Positions 1-8,792 of a stretch of DNA of 64,000 nt are shown piece by piece. The stretch covers positions 3,045,501 through 3,109,500 of the forward strand of contig NZ_CP053564.1 in assembly GCF_013155125.1 (NCBI RefSeq). The letters run 5' to 3'. Numbering within the stretch: the stretch's first letter is position 1; every line of letters starts with the position of its first letter. Below the pieces are notes generated by a model that saw only the letters and a list, made by a program, of their open reading frames with translations, did no database searches and was not told the DNA's origin. The DNA is from Pseudonocardia broussonetiae (GTDB lineage Bacteria > Actinomycetota > Actinomycetes > Mycobacteriales > Pseudonocardiaceae). Made by a program: the position numbers and the translations under genes.

Positions 1-83
1 GGCATCCTGCTCCGATCACTGGGAAGTCGGCACGGTCGGACGACCGGCGAGTTCAGCCGTAGATCGGACGGGTGACGCTCTCT

Positions 84-97
84 GTTACCCCGATAGC
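84..97 (+). promoter_or_regulatory. GTTACC plus -10-like hexamer upstream of the SLT gene
   Basis: GTTACC (84-89) is followed after two bases by GATAGC (92-97), a possible -10 element. The same arrangement recurs at 35741-35755 and 57197-57212. Positions 1-83 contain no reading frame I can assign; they may be the tail of an intergenic region. The assignment rests on pattern only. Confidence 0.3.
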
Positions 98-181
98 GGA
101 GCGTCCACGAAGGGAGGACAGAACTCCTCGTCGGAGCGACTGTGCGTGATCACCTGCGGGTTCTCGGGGGAGCATCCGGGT

Positions 182-913
182 GTGCCGCTCCGAGCCGCGG
201 CCGGCGTCGCGGTGGCCCTGTGCCTGGCCGTCGCGGTCCCGGTCCCCACGCCCCCCGCGCCCGTCGCCGCGTCCGCGGTCGTGGGTGCGCCCGTCCTCGG
301 TGTGGCGGTGCTGCCTCCCGGAGCCCCGCTCCCGTCCGACGGGGACTGCGCCCGCTCGACCCGCCGCGACCCCTGGGAGCCGCGGCCGGAGAACACCGGG
401 GCGAACCGCACGGTGCCGCCCGGGCCGGTCGCCTCGCGGGCCTGGGGCGGTCCCGCGGCCGAGGCGCTGCGCACCCGCGTCACCGGCCGCTTCACCGGCA
501 CGACCGACGAGATCATCCGCTGGGCCTCGTGCAAGTGGGGGTTCGACCCGGACGTCACGCGGGCCCAGGCGGTCCAGGAGTCCGGCTGGGTCCAGTCGGC
601 GCGCGGCGACGGCGGCGTCAGCCTCGGCCTGCTCCAGATCAAGTCGACGGTGTGGACCGGCACCGCCCCCTGGTCGGCCACGAGCACCGCGTTCAACGTG
701 GACTGGTCGCTGGGCCTGCGGCGGGCCTGCTACGAGGGCCAGCTCTCCCCGGCTCCGCAGGGCCGCGGGGACCTGTGGGGGTGCGTCGGCATGCACTACT
801 CCGGGGGGTGGCGCGACGCGCCGGCGCTGGCCTACGTCGCCGGGGTGCAGGCGCACCTGGAGCGCCGCGCGTGGCGGGAGTGGCCGAGCGCGACGGGTTG
901 GCCACCGGCGTGA
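182..913 (+). CDS. Secreted SLT-domain (lytic transglycosylase-like) protein
   Basis: This is a predicted exported cell-wall protein. From the GTG at 182 the protein has 243 residues and opens with a signal-peptide-like stretch: one Arg, then Ala/Val/Leu, then VAASA. After a low-complexity linker, the C-terminal half carries a lysozyme-like (SLT) core. The presumed catalytic Glu lies in AQAVQESGW (about residue 133), followed by SLGLLQIK, matching the ES...GLxQI pattern of lytic transglycosylases, which cleave peptidoglycan. Two Cys in the core could form a disulfide. I chose GTG 182 because GGGGGAG lies about 9 bases upstream and the signal peptide then starts correctly. GTG 146 is an in-frame alternative adding 12 residues. 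Specific activity is inferred from the fold motif only. Confidence 0.72.
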   Translation: MPLRAAAGVAVALCLAVAVPVPTPPAPVAASAVVGAPVLGVAVLPPGAPLPSDGDCARSTRRDPWEPRPENTGANRTVPPGPVASRAWGGPAAEALRTRVTGRFTGTTDEIIRWASCKWGFDPDVTRAQAVQESGWVQSARGDGGVSLGLLQIKSTVWTGTAPWSATSTAFNVDWSLGLRRACYEGQLSPAPQGRGDLWGCVGMHYSGGWRDAPALAYVAGVQAHLERRAWREWPSATGWPPA

Positions 914-926
914 GCGGGCACCGTGT

Positions 927-1793
927 TCAGCCGGTGGGGTGCGGGTAGTGGTCCCACGTCCGCAACCGGCCCCCGGTGAAGCCCAGCACCCAGGTGCTGG
1001 CCTTGCGGCTCGGCACGTCGTCGAGTCCGCTCAGGGCGCCGACGACGTCGGGGATCACACCGCCCTGGCTGCAGACCAGGCTGACGCCGGGCTGCGCGGC
1101 GATCTCGCGGAAGCGGGCGAGGCCGGCGGCGGGGTCGTCCCAGTAGCCCTCCTCGCCCAGGAGCGGCTCGTCGGCCACGGGGAGGCCGTGGGCCGCGGCG
1201 ATCGGCGCGATGGTGTCGCGGCAGCGGATCGGCGGGGCGGAGGCGAGGCGGTCGGGGCCGAACAGGGGGAGCAGGGTCGCGAGCTGGCGGGCCTGCTCGC
1301 GGCCGGTGCCCGACAGCGGGCGGTCCTCGTCGGGGCCGTCCCACTGGTTGCGGCTGCCGGCCTTGGCGTGGCGCACCAGCACGACCACCGAGTCGGGCGG
1401 GCCGGTGTCGGCGAAGCGGGCGAGGACGTCGAGGTCGCGGCGGTAGGACAGCAGTGCGGCGGCGTCGTCGGGGGAGCACCAGCGCAGCTCGTCGGTCTCC
1501 GCGTTGGGCTCGAAGGCGCCCGAGCAGGCCTGCGCGGCCCAGTACCGCACGACCTTGGGGCCCTCGATGACGTCGTAGTGCACGTCGAGCAGGAGCGGTC
1601 CGAGCCGGGCGGCGAAGCCGGTCTCCTCCGCGGTCTCGCGGACGGCGGCGTGCGGCATCGACTCGCCGCGGTCGAGCTTGCCCTTGGGCAGCGACCAGTC
1701 GTCGTAGCGCGGGCGGTGCACCAGCGCCACCTCGGCACCGGACCCGGCGCGGCGCCAGAGGACGGCGCCGGCCGCGAGGATCGGCGTGCTCAT
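927..1793 (-). CDS. mutT1: MutT1-type Nudix hydrolase with C-terminal histidine phosphatase domain
   Basis: This 288-residue two-domain enzyme has an N-terminal Nudix domain with the complete Nudix box (about residues 38-60: G, E at 44, then RETAEETGF). It is followed by a histidine phosphatase domain starting [10 protein letters not shown] (RH at 141-142), with a later Arg-containing [10 protein letters not shown] segment. The arrangement matches mycobacterial MutT1, which hydrolyses 8-oxo-dGTP/8-oxo-GTP and diadenosine polyphosphates to protect the nucleotide pool. Its start overlaps the stop of ppk by 4 bases (ATGA), so the two are probably co-transcribed, as they are neighbours in mycobacteria. 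ATG at 1793 is the natural start because the Nudix beta-strand follows directly. It acts in the cytoplasm. Confidence 0.93.
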   Translation of the reverse strand: MSTPILAAGAVLWRRAGSGAEVALVHRPRYDDWSLPKGKLDRGESMPHAAVRETAEETGFAARLGPLLLDVHYDVIEGPKVVRYWAAQACSGAFEPNAETDELRWCSPDDAAALLSYRRDLDVLARFADTGPPDSVVVLVRHAKAGSRNQWDGPDEDRPLSGTGREQARQLATLLPLFGPDRLASAPPIRCRDTIAPIAAAHGLPVADEPLLGEEGYWDDPAAGLARFREIAAQPGVSLVCSQGGVIPDVVGALSGLDDVPSRKASTWVLGFTGGRLRTWDHYPHPTG

Positions 1794-4138
1794 TCCGACT
1801 CGGCCACCAGCGCGTGGCGCAGCATCATCTCGGCCTGGTGGTCGCGGACGGGGGAGACGCCGGAGTCGAGCGGCGGCGAGGGCTCCCAGCGCCCGTCGGC
1901 CTGCAGCGTCCAGCACCGCGTGGCCGGGTCCATGCAGCTGTCGATCATCTCGCCGAGCTGCGCGGCGAGCGCGGGGTCGGCGACGCGCAGCAGCACCTCG
2001 ACGCGGCGGTCGAGGTTGCGGTGCATCATGTCGGCGCTGCCGAGCCAGTACTCGTCGGCGGAGCCGAAGTGGAAGACCCGGCTGTGCTCCAGGAACCGGC
2101 CCAGGATCGACCGCACGCTGATGTTCTCGCTGAGGCCCTCGCGGCCCGGACGCAGCGCGCAGATGCCGCGCACGACCACGTCGACGGGCACCCCCGCCTG
2201 CGACGCCCGGTACAGCGCGTCGATCACCTGCTCGTCGACCAGCGAGTTGACCTTGACCCGGACGCACGCGCCCGGCTGGCCCGCCCGGTGCGCCTCGATC
2301 TCGTCCTCGATGCGCCGCACGATGCCGCGCCGCACGCCGTAGGGCGCGACGAGCAGCGACCGGTAGGAGGTCTGGCGGGAGTAGCCGGTGAGGGAGTTGA
2401 ACAGGTCGGTGAGGTCGGCGCCGATCGTCGGGTCGGCCGTGAGCACGCCGACGTCCTCGTAGAGCCGCGCGGTCTTGGGGTGGTAGTTCCCGGTGCCGAT
2501 GTGGCAGTAGCGGCGGATCGACTCGCCCTCCTGGCGCACGACGAGCGAGGTCTTGCAGTGCGTCTTGAGCCCCACCAGCCCGTAGACGACGTGCACGCCC
2601 GCCTTCTCCAGCTCGCGCGCCCAGCGGATGTTGGCCTGCTCGTCGAACCGGGCCTTGATCTCCACCAGCGCGACAACCTGCTTGCCGGCGGCGGCGGCGT
2701 CGACCAGGGCGTCGACGATGGGGGAGTCGCCGGAGGTGCGGTAGAGCGTCTGCTTGATCGCGAGCACGTGCGGGTCGGCGGCGGCCTGCTCGATGAAGCG
2801 CTGCACCGACGTCGAGAACGAGTCGTAGGGGTGGTGCACCAGGACGTCGCCCTCGCGCAGGGTGGCGAAGATGCTGCGCGGGGTCTCCCGCTCGGCGAAC
2901 GCCGGGTGCGTGGCGGGGACGAAGGGGTCGTCCTTGAGGTCGGGGCGGTCGACGCCGTGCACGGCCCACAGCGCGGTGAGGTCGAGCAGGCCCGGGACCG
3001 TGACGACGTCGCCGGGGTGCACGTCGAGCTCGCGCAGCAGCAGCTCCAGGACGTGCTCGCTCATGGTGTCGGTGACCTCGAGGCGCACCGGCGGGCCGAA
3101 GCGGCGCCGCGCGAGCTCGCGCTCGAGGGACTGCAGCAGGTCCTCGTCGCGGTCCTCCTCGACCTCGACGTCGGCGTTGCGGGTGACGCGGAACGCGTGC
3201 ACCTCCGCGACCTCCATGCCGGTGAACAGGTCACCGAGGTGCGCGGAGATGAGGTCCTCGATCGGCAGGAACGTGATCGTGTCGTCCTCGGTGGCGACGT
3301 TGACCAGCCGCGGCACGTTGTTGGGCACCTTGACGCGCGCGAACCGCTCGGTGCGCCCTTCCGGGTCGCGCACGGTGACGGCGAGGTTGAGGGAGAGCCC
3401 GGAGATGTAGGGGAACGGGTGCGCCGGGTCGACGGCCAGCGGCGTCAGCACCGGGAAGACCTGCGCGGAGAAGTAGGCCGACAGCCGCACGCGCTGGTCG
3501 TGGGACAGGTCGCTCCAGCGCAGGATGTTGATGCCCTGCTGGGCGAGCTCGGGGCGGACGTGGTCGAGGAACACCCGCGCGTGCGCCTCGGCGATCGCCT
3601 GCGTGCGCGCGGCGATGCGGGTGAGCTGCGCGGTGGGGGACAGGCCGTCGGCGCTGCGGACGGCGAGGCCGGTGTCGTCGCGGCGCTTCAGCCCGGCCAC
3701 GCGGACCATGTAGAACTCGTCGAGGTTGCTCGCGAAGATCGCCAGGAACTTGGCCCGCTCCAGCAGCGGCTGGCTGGTGTCCTCGGCCAGGGCCAGCACG
3801 CGGGCGTTGAAGTCGAGCCAGGACAGCTCGCGGTTGAGGTACCGGTCGTCGGGCAGGCCCGAGCCGGGCACGGGCGTGCGCGCGGGCGGGCTGACGGGCA
3901 CCGCGGCGCCCGCGGTGTCGGTGCGGGCCCCGGTGGCCGCGGCCGTCGGGCCCGGCTGGTCGAGGATCTCGAGCCCGGCGTCGACGGTGGCGGTGCTCAG
4001 CGGCCGCGCGGCCGCGTGCACCCGGCGGGTCGACGGGCGCGGGGCCCGCTTCGACGCGCTGTCCCGGGCCTTGCGACGACCGCCCGGCGTCGGTTCGGGC
4101 CCTGCTGAACCGTTCACGTCTGCACCCACACGGGCCAT
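1790..4138 (-). CDS. ppk1: Polyphosphate kinase 1
   Basis: This enzyme reversibly transfers the gamma-phosphate of ATP to polyphosphate. The conserved core begins with [20 protein letters not shown] at about residue 100. Phospholipase-D-like C-terminal domains follow, with the presumed phosphorylated His in [11 protein letters not shown] (about residue 527) and the [18 protein letters not shown] segment. With the ATG at 4138 the protein has 782 residues, somewhat longer than the usual 690-740 because of an Ala/Pro/Arg-rich N-terminal extension of about 95 residues. An in-frame GTG at 4183 would add 15 residues; neither start has an ideally spaced Shine-Dalgarno sequence (GGGAGG is about 17 bases from ATG 4138). 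Its 3' end overlaps mutT1 by 4 bases. It diverges from the acyltransferase at 4209 across a 70-base gap. Confidence 0.96.
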   Translation of the reverse strand: MARVGADVNGSAGPEPTPGGRRKARDSASKRAPRPSTRRVHAAARPLSTATVDAGLEILDQPGPTAAATGARTDTAGAAVPVSPPARTPVPGSGLPDDRYLNRELSWLDFNARVLALAEDTSQPLLERAKFLAIFASNLDEFYMVRVAGLKRRDDTGLAVRSADGLSPTAQLTRIAARTQAIAEAHARVFLDHVRPELAQQGINILRWSDLSHDQRVRLSAYFSAQVFPVLTPLAVDPAHPFPYISGLSLNLAVTVRDPEGRTERFARVKVPNNVPRLVNVATEDDTITFLPIEDLISAHLGDLFTGMEVAEVHAFRVTRNADVEVEEDRDEDLLQSLERELARRRFGPPVRLEVTDTMSEHVLELLLRELDVHPGDVVTVPGLLDLTALWAVHGVDRPDLKDDPFVPATHPAFAERETPRSIFATLREGDVLVHHPYDSFSTSVQRFIEQAAADPHVLAIKQTLYRTSGDSPIVDALVDAAAAGKQVVALVEIKARFDEQANIRWARELEKAGVHVVYGLVGLKTHCKTSLVVRQEGESIRRYCHIGTGNYHPKTARLYEDVGVLTADPTIGADLTDLFNSLTGYSRQTSYRSLLVAPYGVRRGIVRRIEDEIEAHRAGQPGACVRVKVNSLVDEQVIDALYRASQAGVPVDVVVRGICALRPGREGLSENISVRSILGRFLEHSRVFHFGSADEYWLGSADMMHRNLDRRVEVLLRVADPALAAQLGEMIDSCMDPATRCWTLQADGRWEPSPPLDSGVSPVRDHQAEMMLRHALVAESE

Positions 4139-4208
4139 TGTTGCCCACTGGTGTCCCTCCCGTCTCATCCCGAGGGTGTCCACCAGGTGAACCGGGGCGT
4201 AACGCGAG

Positions 4209-5501
4209 GTGCGTCACCCCCGATCGGGTGGGGTGACCTCCGCTCCCCGGTACGGCACGGTCCAGGCGCTGCGCGCCGTCGCCGCGCTGCTCGTCGTCGG
4301 CGCCCACCTCGGGGGGCCGACCGGCTTCGAGGACAAGCTCTTCGGCTCCCCGGTGCTGCTGGGCTGGACCGAGCACGTGGGGCCGATGGGCGTCGACCTC
4401 TTCTTCGTGGTGAGCGGCTTCATCATGGCCGTGACCACGCGGAACGTGGCCTCCGGCCTGCAGCCCGCCTCGGCGTTCCTGCTGCGGCGGGTCACGCGGA
4501 TCTACCCCTGCTACGTGCTGGTCACCGCGGCGGTCCTGGCCGTCTTCCTCTGGCGGCCGGACCTGGTGAACTCCAGCGAGGACGTCCGCCCCGACGTCCT
4601 GGCGTCGTTCCTGCTGCTGCCGCAGGCGGGGCTGCCGCTGCTGCTCGTGGGCTGGACGCTGGTCTACGAGATGCTCTTCTACGTCGTCCTCGGGGCGACG
4701 CTGCTGGTGCGCCGCTCGTGGCTGTGGTGGGCGCTCGGGACGTGGGTGGCGCTGATCGTCGTCCTGGCGCCGCTGGAGCAGGCGTCGTCGAACCTGTGGG
4801 TCGGGCTGCTGCTGGGCCCGCGCAACCTCGAGTTCGTGCTGGGCGTGGGCCTCGCGGCGCTGGTGCTCGCCGGCCGGATCACGGCGCCGCGGCTGCTGTG
4901 CCCGCTGGCGGTGGCGCTGCTGGTGGTCGCGGCCGCGCTGGGGCCCGTCGACGGGCCGGTCGAGGGCTGGCTGCGCCTGGCCGCCGTCGGGCTGCCGACG
5001 ACGCTGCTGGTGTACGGCGTCGTCGGCGGCGAGCTGCGGCACGGGTGGCGGGCGCCGCGGTCGCTCGTGGCGGCCGGGGACGCGTCCTACTCGCTGTACC
5101 TCGTGCACGTGCCGGTGCTCAAGGTCGTCGGCATCGCGCTGGGTCTGGTGGTCGCCGAGGTCGTGCTGCCGGTGCGCCTGCTGCTGCTCGTGCTGGTCGC
5201 GGCCGTCGCCGTGGCCGGCGGGATGCTGTTCTACCGGTGGGTCGAGGCGCCGCTGATCACCCTGGTGCACGACCGGGCGCCGCGCCCGCGCCGCGCCCCG
5301 GCGCCGGTCGTGCCGGCGCCGCGGACGGGGGCGCACCGGCCGGAGCGGGTCGCGCTGCGCTCCTCAGGGGTGCGCGCAGGGCGCCAGGACGCCGCGGGTG
5401 CGCCCGCCCAGGCCGAGCAGGCCCGCCGCGGCCAAGTCGGCGGGGGTGTCGACGTCCCGGCGCAGGCCCGGCCACTCACCGACCAGCGGAACCGCGCCTG
5501 A
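4209..5501 (+). CDS. Acyltransferase 3 family membrane protein
   Basis: This 430-residue integral membrane protein has about ten hydrophobic segments. It has the hallmarks of the acyltransferase-3 family (OafA/ExoZ type): an early Arg-rich [17 protein letters not shown] helix with the conserved His, then [16 protein letters not shown] and [12 protein letters not shown]. These proteins O-acylate exported sugars or lipids at the membrane, so it may decorate a surface glycan. The start could be GTG 4209 or GTG 4233; both lack a strong ribosome site, and the family homology begins just after the second. The last ~60 residues are Pro/Arg/Ala-rich. Their codons overlap the 3' end of cofC on the other strand by 138 bases, so the tail is probably non-conserved. 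Confidence 0.85.
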   Translation: MRHPRSGGVTSAPRYGTVQALRAVAALLVVGAHLGGPTGFEDKLFGSPVLLGWTEHVGPMGVDLFFVVSGFIMAVTTRNVASGLQPASAFLLRRVTRIYPCYVLVTAAVLAVFLWRPDLVNSSEDVRPDVLASFLLLPQAGLPLLLVGWTLVYEMLFYVVLGATLLVRRSWLWWALGTWVALIVVLAPLEQASSNLWVGLLLGPRNLEFVLGVGLAALVLAGRITAPRLLCPLAVALLVVAAALGPVDGPVEGWLRLAAVGLPTTLLVYGVVGGELRHGWRAPRSLVAAGDASYSLYLVHVPVLKVVGIALGLVVAEVVLPVRLLLLVLVAAVAVAGGMLFYRWVEAPLITLVHDRAPRPRRAPAPVVPAPRTGAHRPERVALRSSGVRAGRQDAAGAPAQAEQARRGQVGGGVDVPAQARPLTDQRNRA

Positions 5502-6002
5502 CGCGGCGTGGTCGGCGGCCGAGCCGACGCCGAACCGCGGGTCGAGGTCGACGCCCGCGGCGGCGGTGAGCAGCGCGGTGCCGGTGCCGTCGGCGTCGGC
5601 GACGAACGCGCGGGCGAACCCCGTGGCGGCGGCGAGGGCGGCGTCGAGCTCCTCGGGACGCAGGGCGGGGAGGTCGGCCTGCAGCGCGGCGACCGGGACC
5701 CCGGGGCGGCGGGCCCGCAGGACGGCGGCGCCGTGGGAGTAGGCGGCGTTCAGGCCGGGCTCGGGACCGTCCGGGACGACCTCGACGCCCGCGGCGGTGA
5801 GCTCGAGGGTCACCACCGGGTCGGAGCTGACGACGAGCAGCCGGTGCACGAGGCGCGCGGCGCGGGCGGCGGCGACGGTGTCGTGGGCCAGCGCGAGGGC
5901 GAGGCGGGCGTGCGCGGCGGGGTCGTCACCGGCGGCGCCGCGCAGCCGGGTCTTCGCCTCGACCAGCCGCTTGACCGGCACCACCAGATCCACGGGGTCC
6001 AT
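5364..6002 (-). CDS. cofC: 2-phospho-L-lactate / phosphoenolpyruvate guanylyltransferase (F420 biosynthesis)
   Basis: This 212-residue MobA-like nucleotidyltransferase begins VDLVVPVKRLVEAKTRL, with the Lys-rich loop typical of CofC/FbiD, and contains DLPALRPEEL and [17 protein letters not shown]. The family joins GTP to 2-phospholactate (archaea) or phosphoenolpyruvate (actinobacterial FbiD) to give the activated side-chain precursor of coenzyme F420. The position close to ppk matches mycobacteria, where fbiD follows ppk1. ATG 6002 is the only reasonable start. Its 3' end overlaps the acyltransferase gene (5364-5501) in convergent orientation, an unusually long overlap. Its presence argues for F420-dependent redox chemistry in the host. 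Confidence 0.92.
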   Translation of the reverse strand: MDPVDLVVPVKRLVEAKTRLRGAAGDDPAAHARLALALAHDTVAAARAARLVHRLLVVSSDPVVTLELTAAGVEVVPDGPEPGLNAAYSHGAAVLRARRPGVPVAALQADLPALRPEELDAALAAATGFARAFVADADGTGTALLTAAAGVDLDPRFGVGSAADHAASGAVPLVGEWPGLRRDVDTPADLAAAGLLGLGGRTRGVLAPCAHP

Positions 6003-6087
6003 CGTCGCAGGCTGCGGGGCGGGGGCTCACGGAGCCCGACTCGGGCGCAGCGAGAGCCCGACTCGCGGGAGGAGAGGGAGGGGACGG

Positions 6088-6840
6088 TCAGTAGGCGCCG
6101 CGGCCGCCGAGGACGGCGCGGGCGGTGCCGGCGACGATGTGCATCTCGAGGCCGAGGGTCCACTCGTCGACGTAGCGCAGGTCCAGGGCGATCGACTCGT
6201 CCCAGGAGAGGTCGCTGCGGCCGCTGACCTGCCACAGGCCGGTCATGCCCGGGCGGACCGAGAGGCGGCGGCGCTCGCGGGCGGTGTAGGTCTCGGCCTC
6301 CTGCGGGAGCGGGGGGCGCGGGCCGATCAGCGACATCGAGCCGTTGAGCACGTTGAACAGCTGGGGCAGCTCGTCGATCGAGTAGCGGCGCAGGACGCTG
6401 CCGACCCGGGTGATGCGGGGGTCGCGGCGCATCTTGAACAGCGGGCCGGCGCCCTCGTCGTCGGCGGCGAGCAGGGCGCGGTGCTTCTCGGCGTCGACGA
6501 CCATCGAGCGGAACTTGACCATGCGGAACGCGCGGCCGTCGCGGCCGATGCGGGTCTGCAGGAAGAACACGGGGCCGCCGTCGAGCTTCACGGCGAGGGC
6601 GACGACCAGGAGCACCGGCGCGACGAGCAGCAGGAGCAGGGCGGTGGCCGTGACGTCGACCACGACCTTCGCGACCCCGACGAACCCGCGCACCGCGCGG
6701 CCGGGGACCAGGGGGGCGTCGACCGGAGCCGGGGCGGGGTTCTCCACGAGCCGCAGCGTCGGAACGATCCGCGCGGGCTCGCGCAGGTCGGTAACCCTGT
6801 TCAGGGGGTGCACCGTGGCGGTCTGCACTGCGGCCGTCAT
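6088..6840 (-). CDS. Short phosphoglycosyl transferase (bacterial sugar transferase domain only)
   Basis: This 250-residue protein carries the catalytic domain of polyprenyl-phosphate sugar-phosphate transferases (WbaP/WcaJ C-terminal part). It has one hydrophobic re-entrant helix (about residues 60-85), KLDGGPVFFLQTRIGRDG, FRMVKFRSMV, the DELPQLFNVL and SLIGPRPPLP signatures, and RPGMTGLWQVSGRS. It lacks the four-helix and nucleotide-binding-like N-terminal half seen in the paralogue at 34152-35627, with which it shares the closing GAY residues. It would transfer a sugar-1-phosphate from a nucleotide sugar to undecaprenyl phosphate, starting a glycan. I chose ATG 6840 because GAAGGAC lies about 6 bases upstream; GTG 6858 is an alternative. 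It stands alone among housekeeping genes. Confidence 0.9.
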   Translation of the reverse strand: MTAAVQTATVHPLNRVTDLREPARIVPTLRLVENPAPAPVDAPLVPGRAVRGFVGVAKVVVDVTATALLLLLVAPVLLVVALAVKLDGGPVFFLQTRIGRDGRAFRMVKFRSMVVDAEKHRALLAADDEGAGPLFKMRRDPRITRVGSVLRRYSIDELPQLFNVLNGSMSLIGPRPPLPQEAETYTARERRRLSVRPGMTGLWQVSGRSDLSWDESIALDLRYVDEWTLGLEMHIVAGTARAVLGGRGAY

Positions 6841-7022
6841 CACTGTCCTTCTCTTCACCGGGTACTGCCGTAACTGGTCCTCACAACCAGAGACGTGCCG
6901 CGCCGGGGGAGGTTGCGTCGGGTTCGGGAAAAGATCTCCACGATCGGGTCGGGTGGACCGGCGGGCCGGTCACCGGGGACACTTCCGGCAGGTTGTGGTG
7001 CCCGGCGTGAGGAGTGCATGGG

Positions 7023-7724
7023 GTGAGGCGTGAGAAGCGCGGCTTCTGGATCGCGTTCTGCGCGGTCTTCTTCTACCCGATCGGCTGGCTCACGGGTCGC
7101 AGCCGCTACGAGGGCCGCGAGCACATCCCGGCGCACGGCGGTGCTCTCCTGGTCGCCAACCACATCTCGCACCTCGACCCGATCTTCTCGGGGCTGATCG
7201 TCGAGCGCTCCGGGCGCGTGCCGCGGTTCCTGGCCAAGCACAGCCTGTGGAAGGTGCCCGTGCTCGGGCAGGCGCTGGCCGGCAGCGGGCAGATCCCGGT
7301 CTACCGCGAGTCGGCCGACGCCCAGCAGAGCCTGCGCGAGGGCACCGCGGCGCTGCAGGAGGGCAAGGTCGTCATCATCTACCCGGAGGGGACGATCACC
7401 CGCGACCCGCAGACCTGGCCGATGCACGCGCGCACCGGCGTCGCGCGCCTGGCGCTGACGGCCGACGTGCCGGTCGTGCCGATGGTCCACTGGGGCACCC
7501 ACCGCGTCCTCGACGGCTACAACAAGAAGTTCCGGCCGCTGCCGCGCGGGCCGATCGTGGTGCGCTGCGGCGAGCCCGTCGACCTGTCGGACTACCGGGG
7601 GAAGCCGATCGACGCGGCGCTGCTGCGGGAGGTCACCGACCTGCTGATGGGGCGGGTGCGCGACCTGCTCGCCGAGGTGCGCGGGGAACCGGCGCCCACC
7701 GCGTTCTTCCGGAGGGCCTCGTGA
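7023..7724 (+). CDS. plsC: 1-acyl-sn-glycerol-3-phosphate acyltransferase-like protein
   Basis: This 233-residue PlsC-fold enzyme carries the catalytic NHISHLD (HX4D) motif near residue 50, then [13 protein letters not shown], and YPEGTITRD as the substrate-binding EGT motif. The family acylates lysophosphatidate to phosphatidate at the inner face of the membrane. The N-terminal [16 protein letters not shown] segment should anchor it. I chose GTG 7023 because GAGGAG sits 8 bases upstream; GTG 7014 in the same frame lacks one. It overlaps gpsA by 4 bases (GTGA), so acyl acceptor supply (GpsA) and acylation are co-expressed. Acyl or acceptor specificity cannot be read from the sequence. Confidence 0.9.
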   Translation: MRREKRGFWIAFCAVFFYPIGWLTGRSRYEGREHIPAHGGALLVANHISHLDPIFSGLIVERSGRVPRFLAKHSLWKVPVLGQALAGSGQIPVYRESADAQQSLREGTAALQEGKVVIIYPEGTITRDPQTWPMHARTGVARLALTADVPVVPMVHWGTHRVLDGYNKKFRPLPRGPIVVRCGEPVDLSDYRGKPIDAALLREVTDLLMGRVRDLLAEVRGEPAPTAFFRRAS

Positions 7725-8731
7725 GCGGGCAGGTCCGGCGCGTCGCCGTGCTGGGCGGCGGCTCGTGGGGCACGGCGTTCGCGAAGGTGCTGGCCGACTC
7801 CGGGCGCGAGGTCCGCCTGTGGGCGCGCCGGCCCGAGGTCGCGGCGGCGGTCAACGAGCGGCACACCAACCCCGACTACCTGCCCGGCATCGAGCTCCCC
7901 GGGCTGCTCTCGGCCACGACCAACGCCGCGGCCGCGCTCGACGGCGTCGACGCGGTGGTGCTCGCCGTGCCCTCGCAGACCCTGCGCTCCAACCTCGACG
8001 GCTGGCGGCACCTGCTGCCCCCCGGCGTCACGCTCGTCAGCCTGGCGAAGGGGGTGGAGCTGGGCACGCTCAAGCGGATGAGCGAGGTGGTCGTCGAGGT
8101 CGCGGGCGTCACGCCCGACCAGGTGGCCGTGGTGTCCGGCCCGAACCTGGCGCGCGAGATCGCCGCGGAGGAGCCGACCGCCACGGTCATCGCGTGCGCC
8201 GACCACGACCGCGCCGTCGCCCTGCAGCACGCCTGCACCACCGGCTACTTCCGCGCCTACACCAACACCGACGTCGTGGGGTGCGAGGTCGGCGGGGCGG
8301 GCAAGAACGTCATCGCGCTGGCCACCGGCATGGCGGCGGGCATGGGCTTCGGCGACAACACCCGCGCGTCGCTGATCACGCGCGGGCTGGCCGAGACCGC
8401 GCGCCTGGGCGTCGCGCTGGGGGCCGACCCGATCACGTTCGCCGGGCTCGCCGGGCTGGGCGACCTCGTCGCCACCTGCTCGTCGCCGCTGTCGCGCAAC
8501 CGGACGTTCGGGGAGCGGCTGGGGCGCGGGGAGTCGCTCGCGCAGGCCGAGGAGGCCAACCACGGGCAGGTCGCGGAGGGCGTGAAGTCGTGCACGTCGA
8601 TCTGCGAGCTGGGCCTGCGCCACGGGGTGGAGCTGCCGATCGCCGACGCCGTGCGCCGCGTGTGCCACGAGGGCCTGTCGGCGGCGGAGATGGGCAAGGA
8701 GCTGATCAGCCGGGCGCCGCGTCCGGAGTGA
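7721..8731 (+). CDS. gpsA: NAD(P)-dependent glycerol-3-phosphate dehydrogenase
   Basis: This 336-residue enzyme reduces dihydroxyacetone phosphate to sn-glycerol-3-phosphate for phospholipid synthesis. The N-terminal Rossmann motif is [18 protein letters not shown]. The conserved [17 protein letters not shown] and [17 protein letters not shown] segments follow, with the catalytic Lys in GGAGKN, and then [11 protein letters not shown]. The length is typical. GTG 7721 overlaps the plsC stop and has GGAGGG about 6 bases upstream. Mycobacteria have a gpsA gene in the same ppk-fbiD neighbourhood, so the synteny supports the call. A perfect 42-base palindrome follows directly (8734-8775) and may end the transcript. 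Confidence 0.96.
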   Translation: MSGQVRRVAVLGGGSWGTAFAKVLADSGREVRLWARRPEVAAAVNERHTNPDYLPGIELPGLLSATTNAAAALDGVDAVVLAVPSQTLRSNLDGWRHLLPPGVTLVSLAKGVELGTLKRMSEVVVEVAGVTPDQVAVVSGPNLAREIAAEEPTATVIACADHDRAVALQHACTTGYFRAYTNTDVVGCEVGGAGKNVIALATGMAAGMGFGDNTRASLITRGLAETARLGVALGADPITFAGLAGLGDLVATCSSPLSRNRTFGERLGRGESLAQAEEANHGQVAEGVKSCTSICELGLRHGVELPIADAVRRVCHEGLSAAEMGKELISRAPRPE

Positions 8732-8733
8732 CC

Positions 8734-8775
8734 CGTGAGTGGCAACGAGTGCCAGGGCACTCGTTGCCACTCACG
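8734..8775. repeat. Perfect 20-bp inverted repeat downstream of gpsA
   Basis: Two perfectly complementary 20-base arms (8734-8753 and 8756-8775) are separated by only AG. As RNA it would form a very stable hairpin. No U-tract follows, so it could act as an intrinsic-like terminator, an mRNA 3'-end stabiliser or a dispersed palindromic repeat. The end of gpsA lies 3 bases upstream and the next gene begins 17 bases downstream. Confidence 0.85.
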
Positions 8776-8792
8776 ACCGTAGGGTGCGGGGC

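Noticed and set aside
1..145. Possible gene before the SLT protein
   Set aside because: No start with ribosome site and no recognisable product in either strand; the short segment is best left as upstream DNA.
180..4108. Very long alternative-frame ORFs on the plus strand (180-2342 and 1814-4108)
   Set aside because: Arg/Pro/Ala/Gly-rich products with no fold motifs that lie antisense to mutT1 and ppk; GC-rich DNA rarely makes stops, so such shadows are expected.
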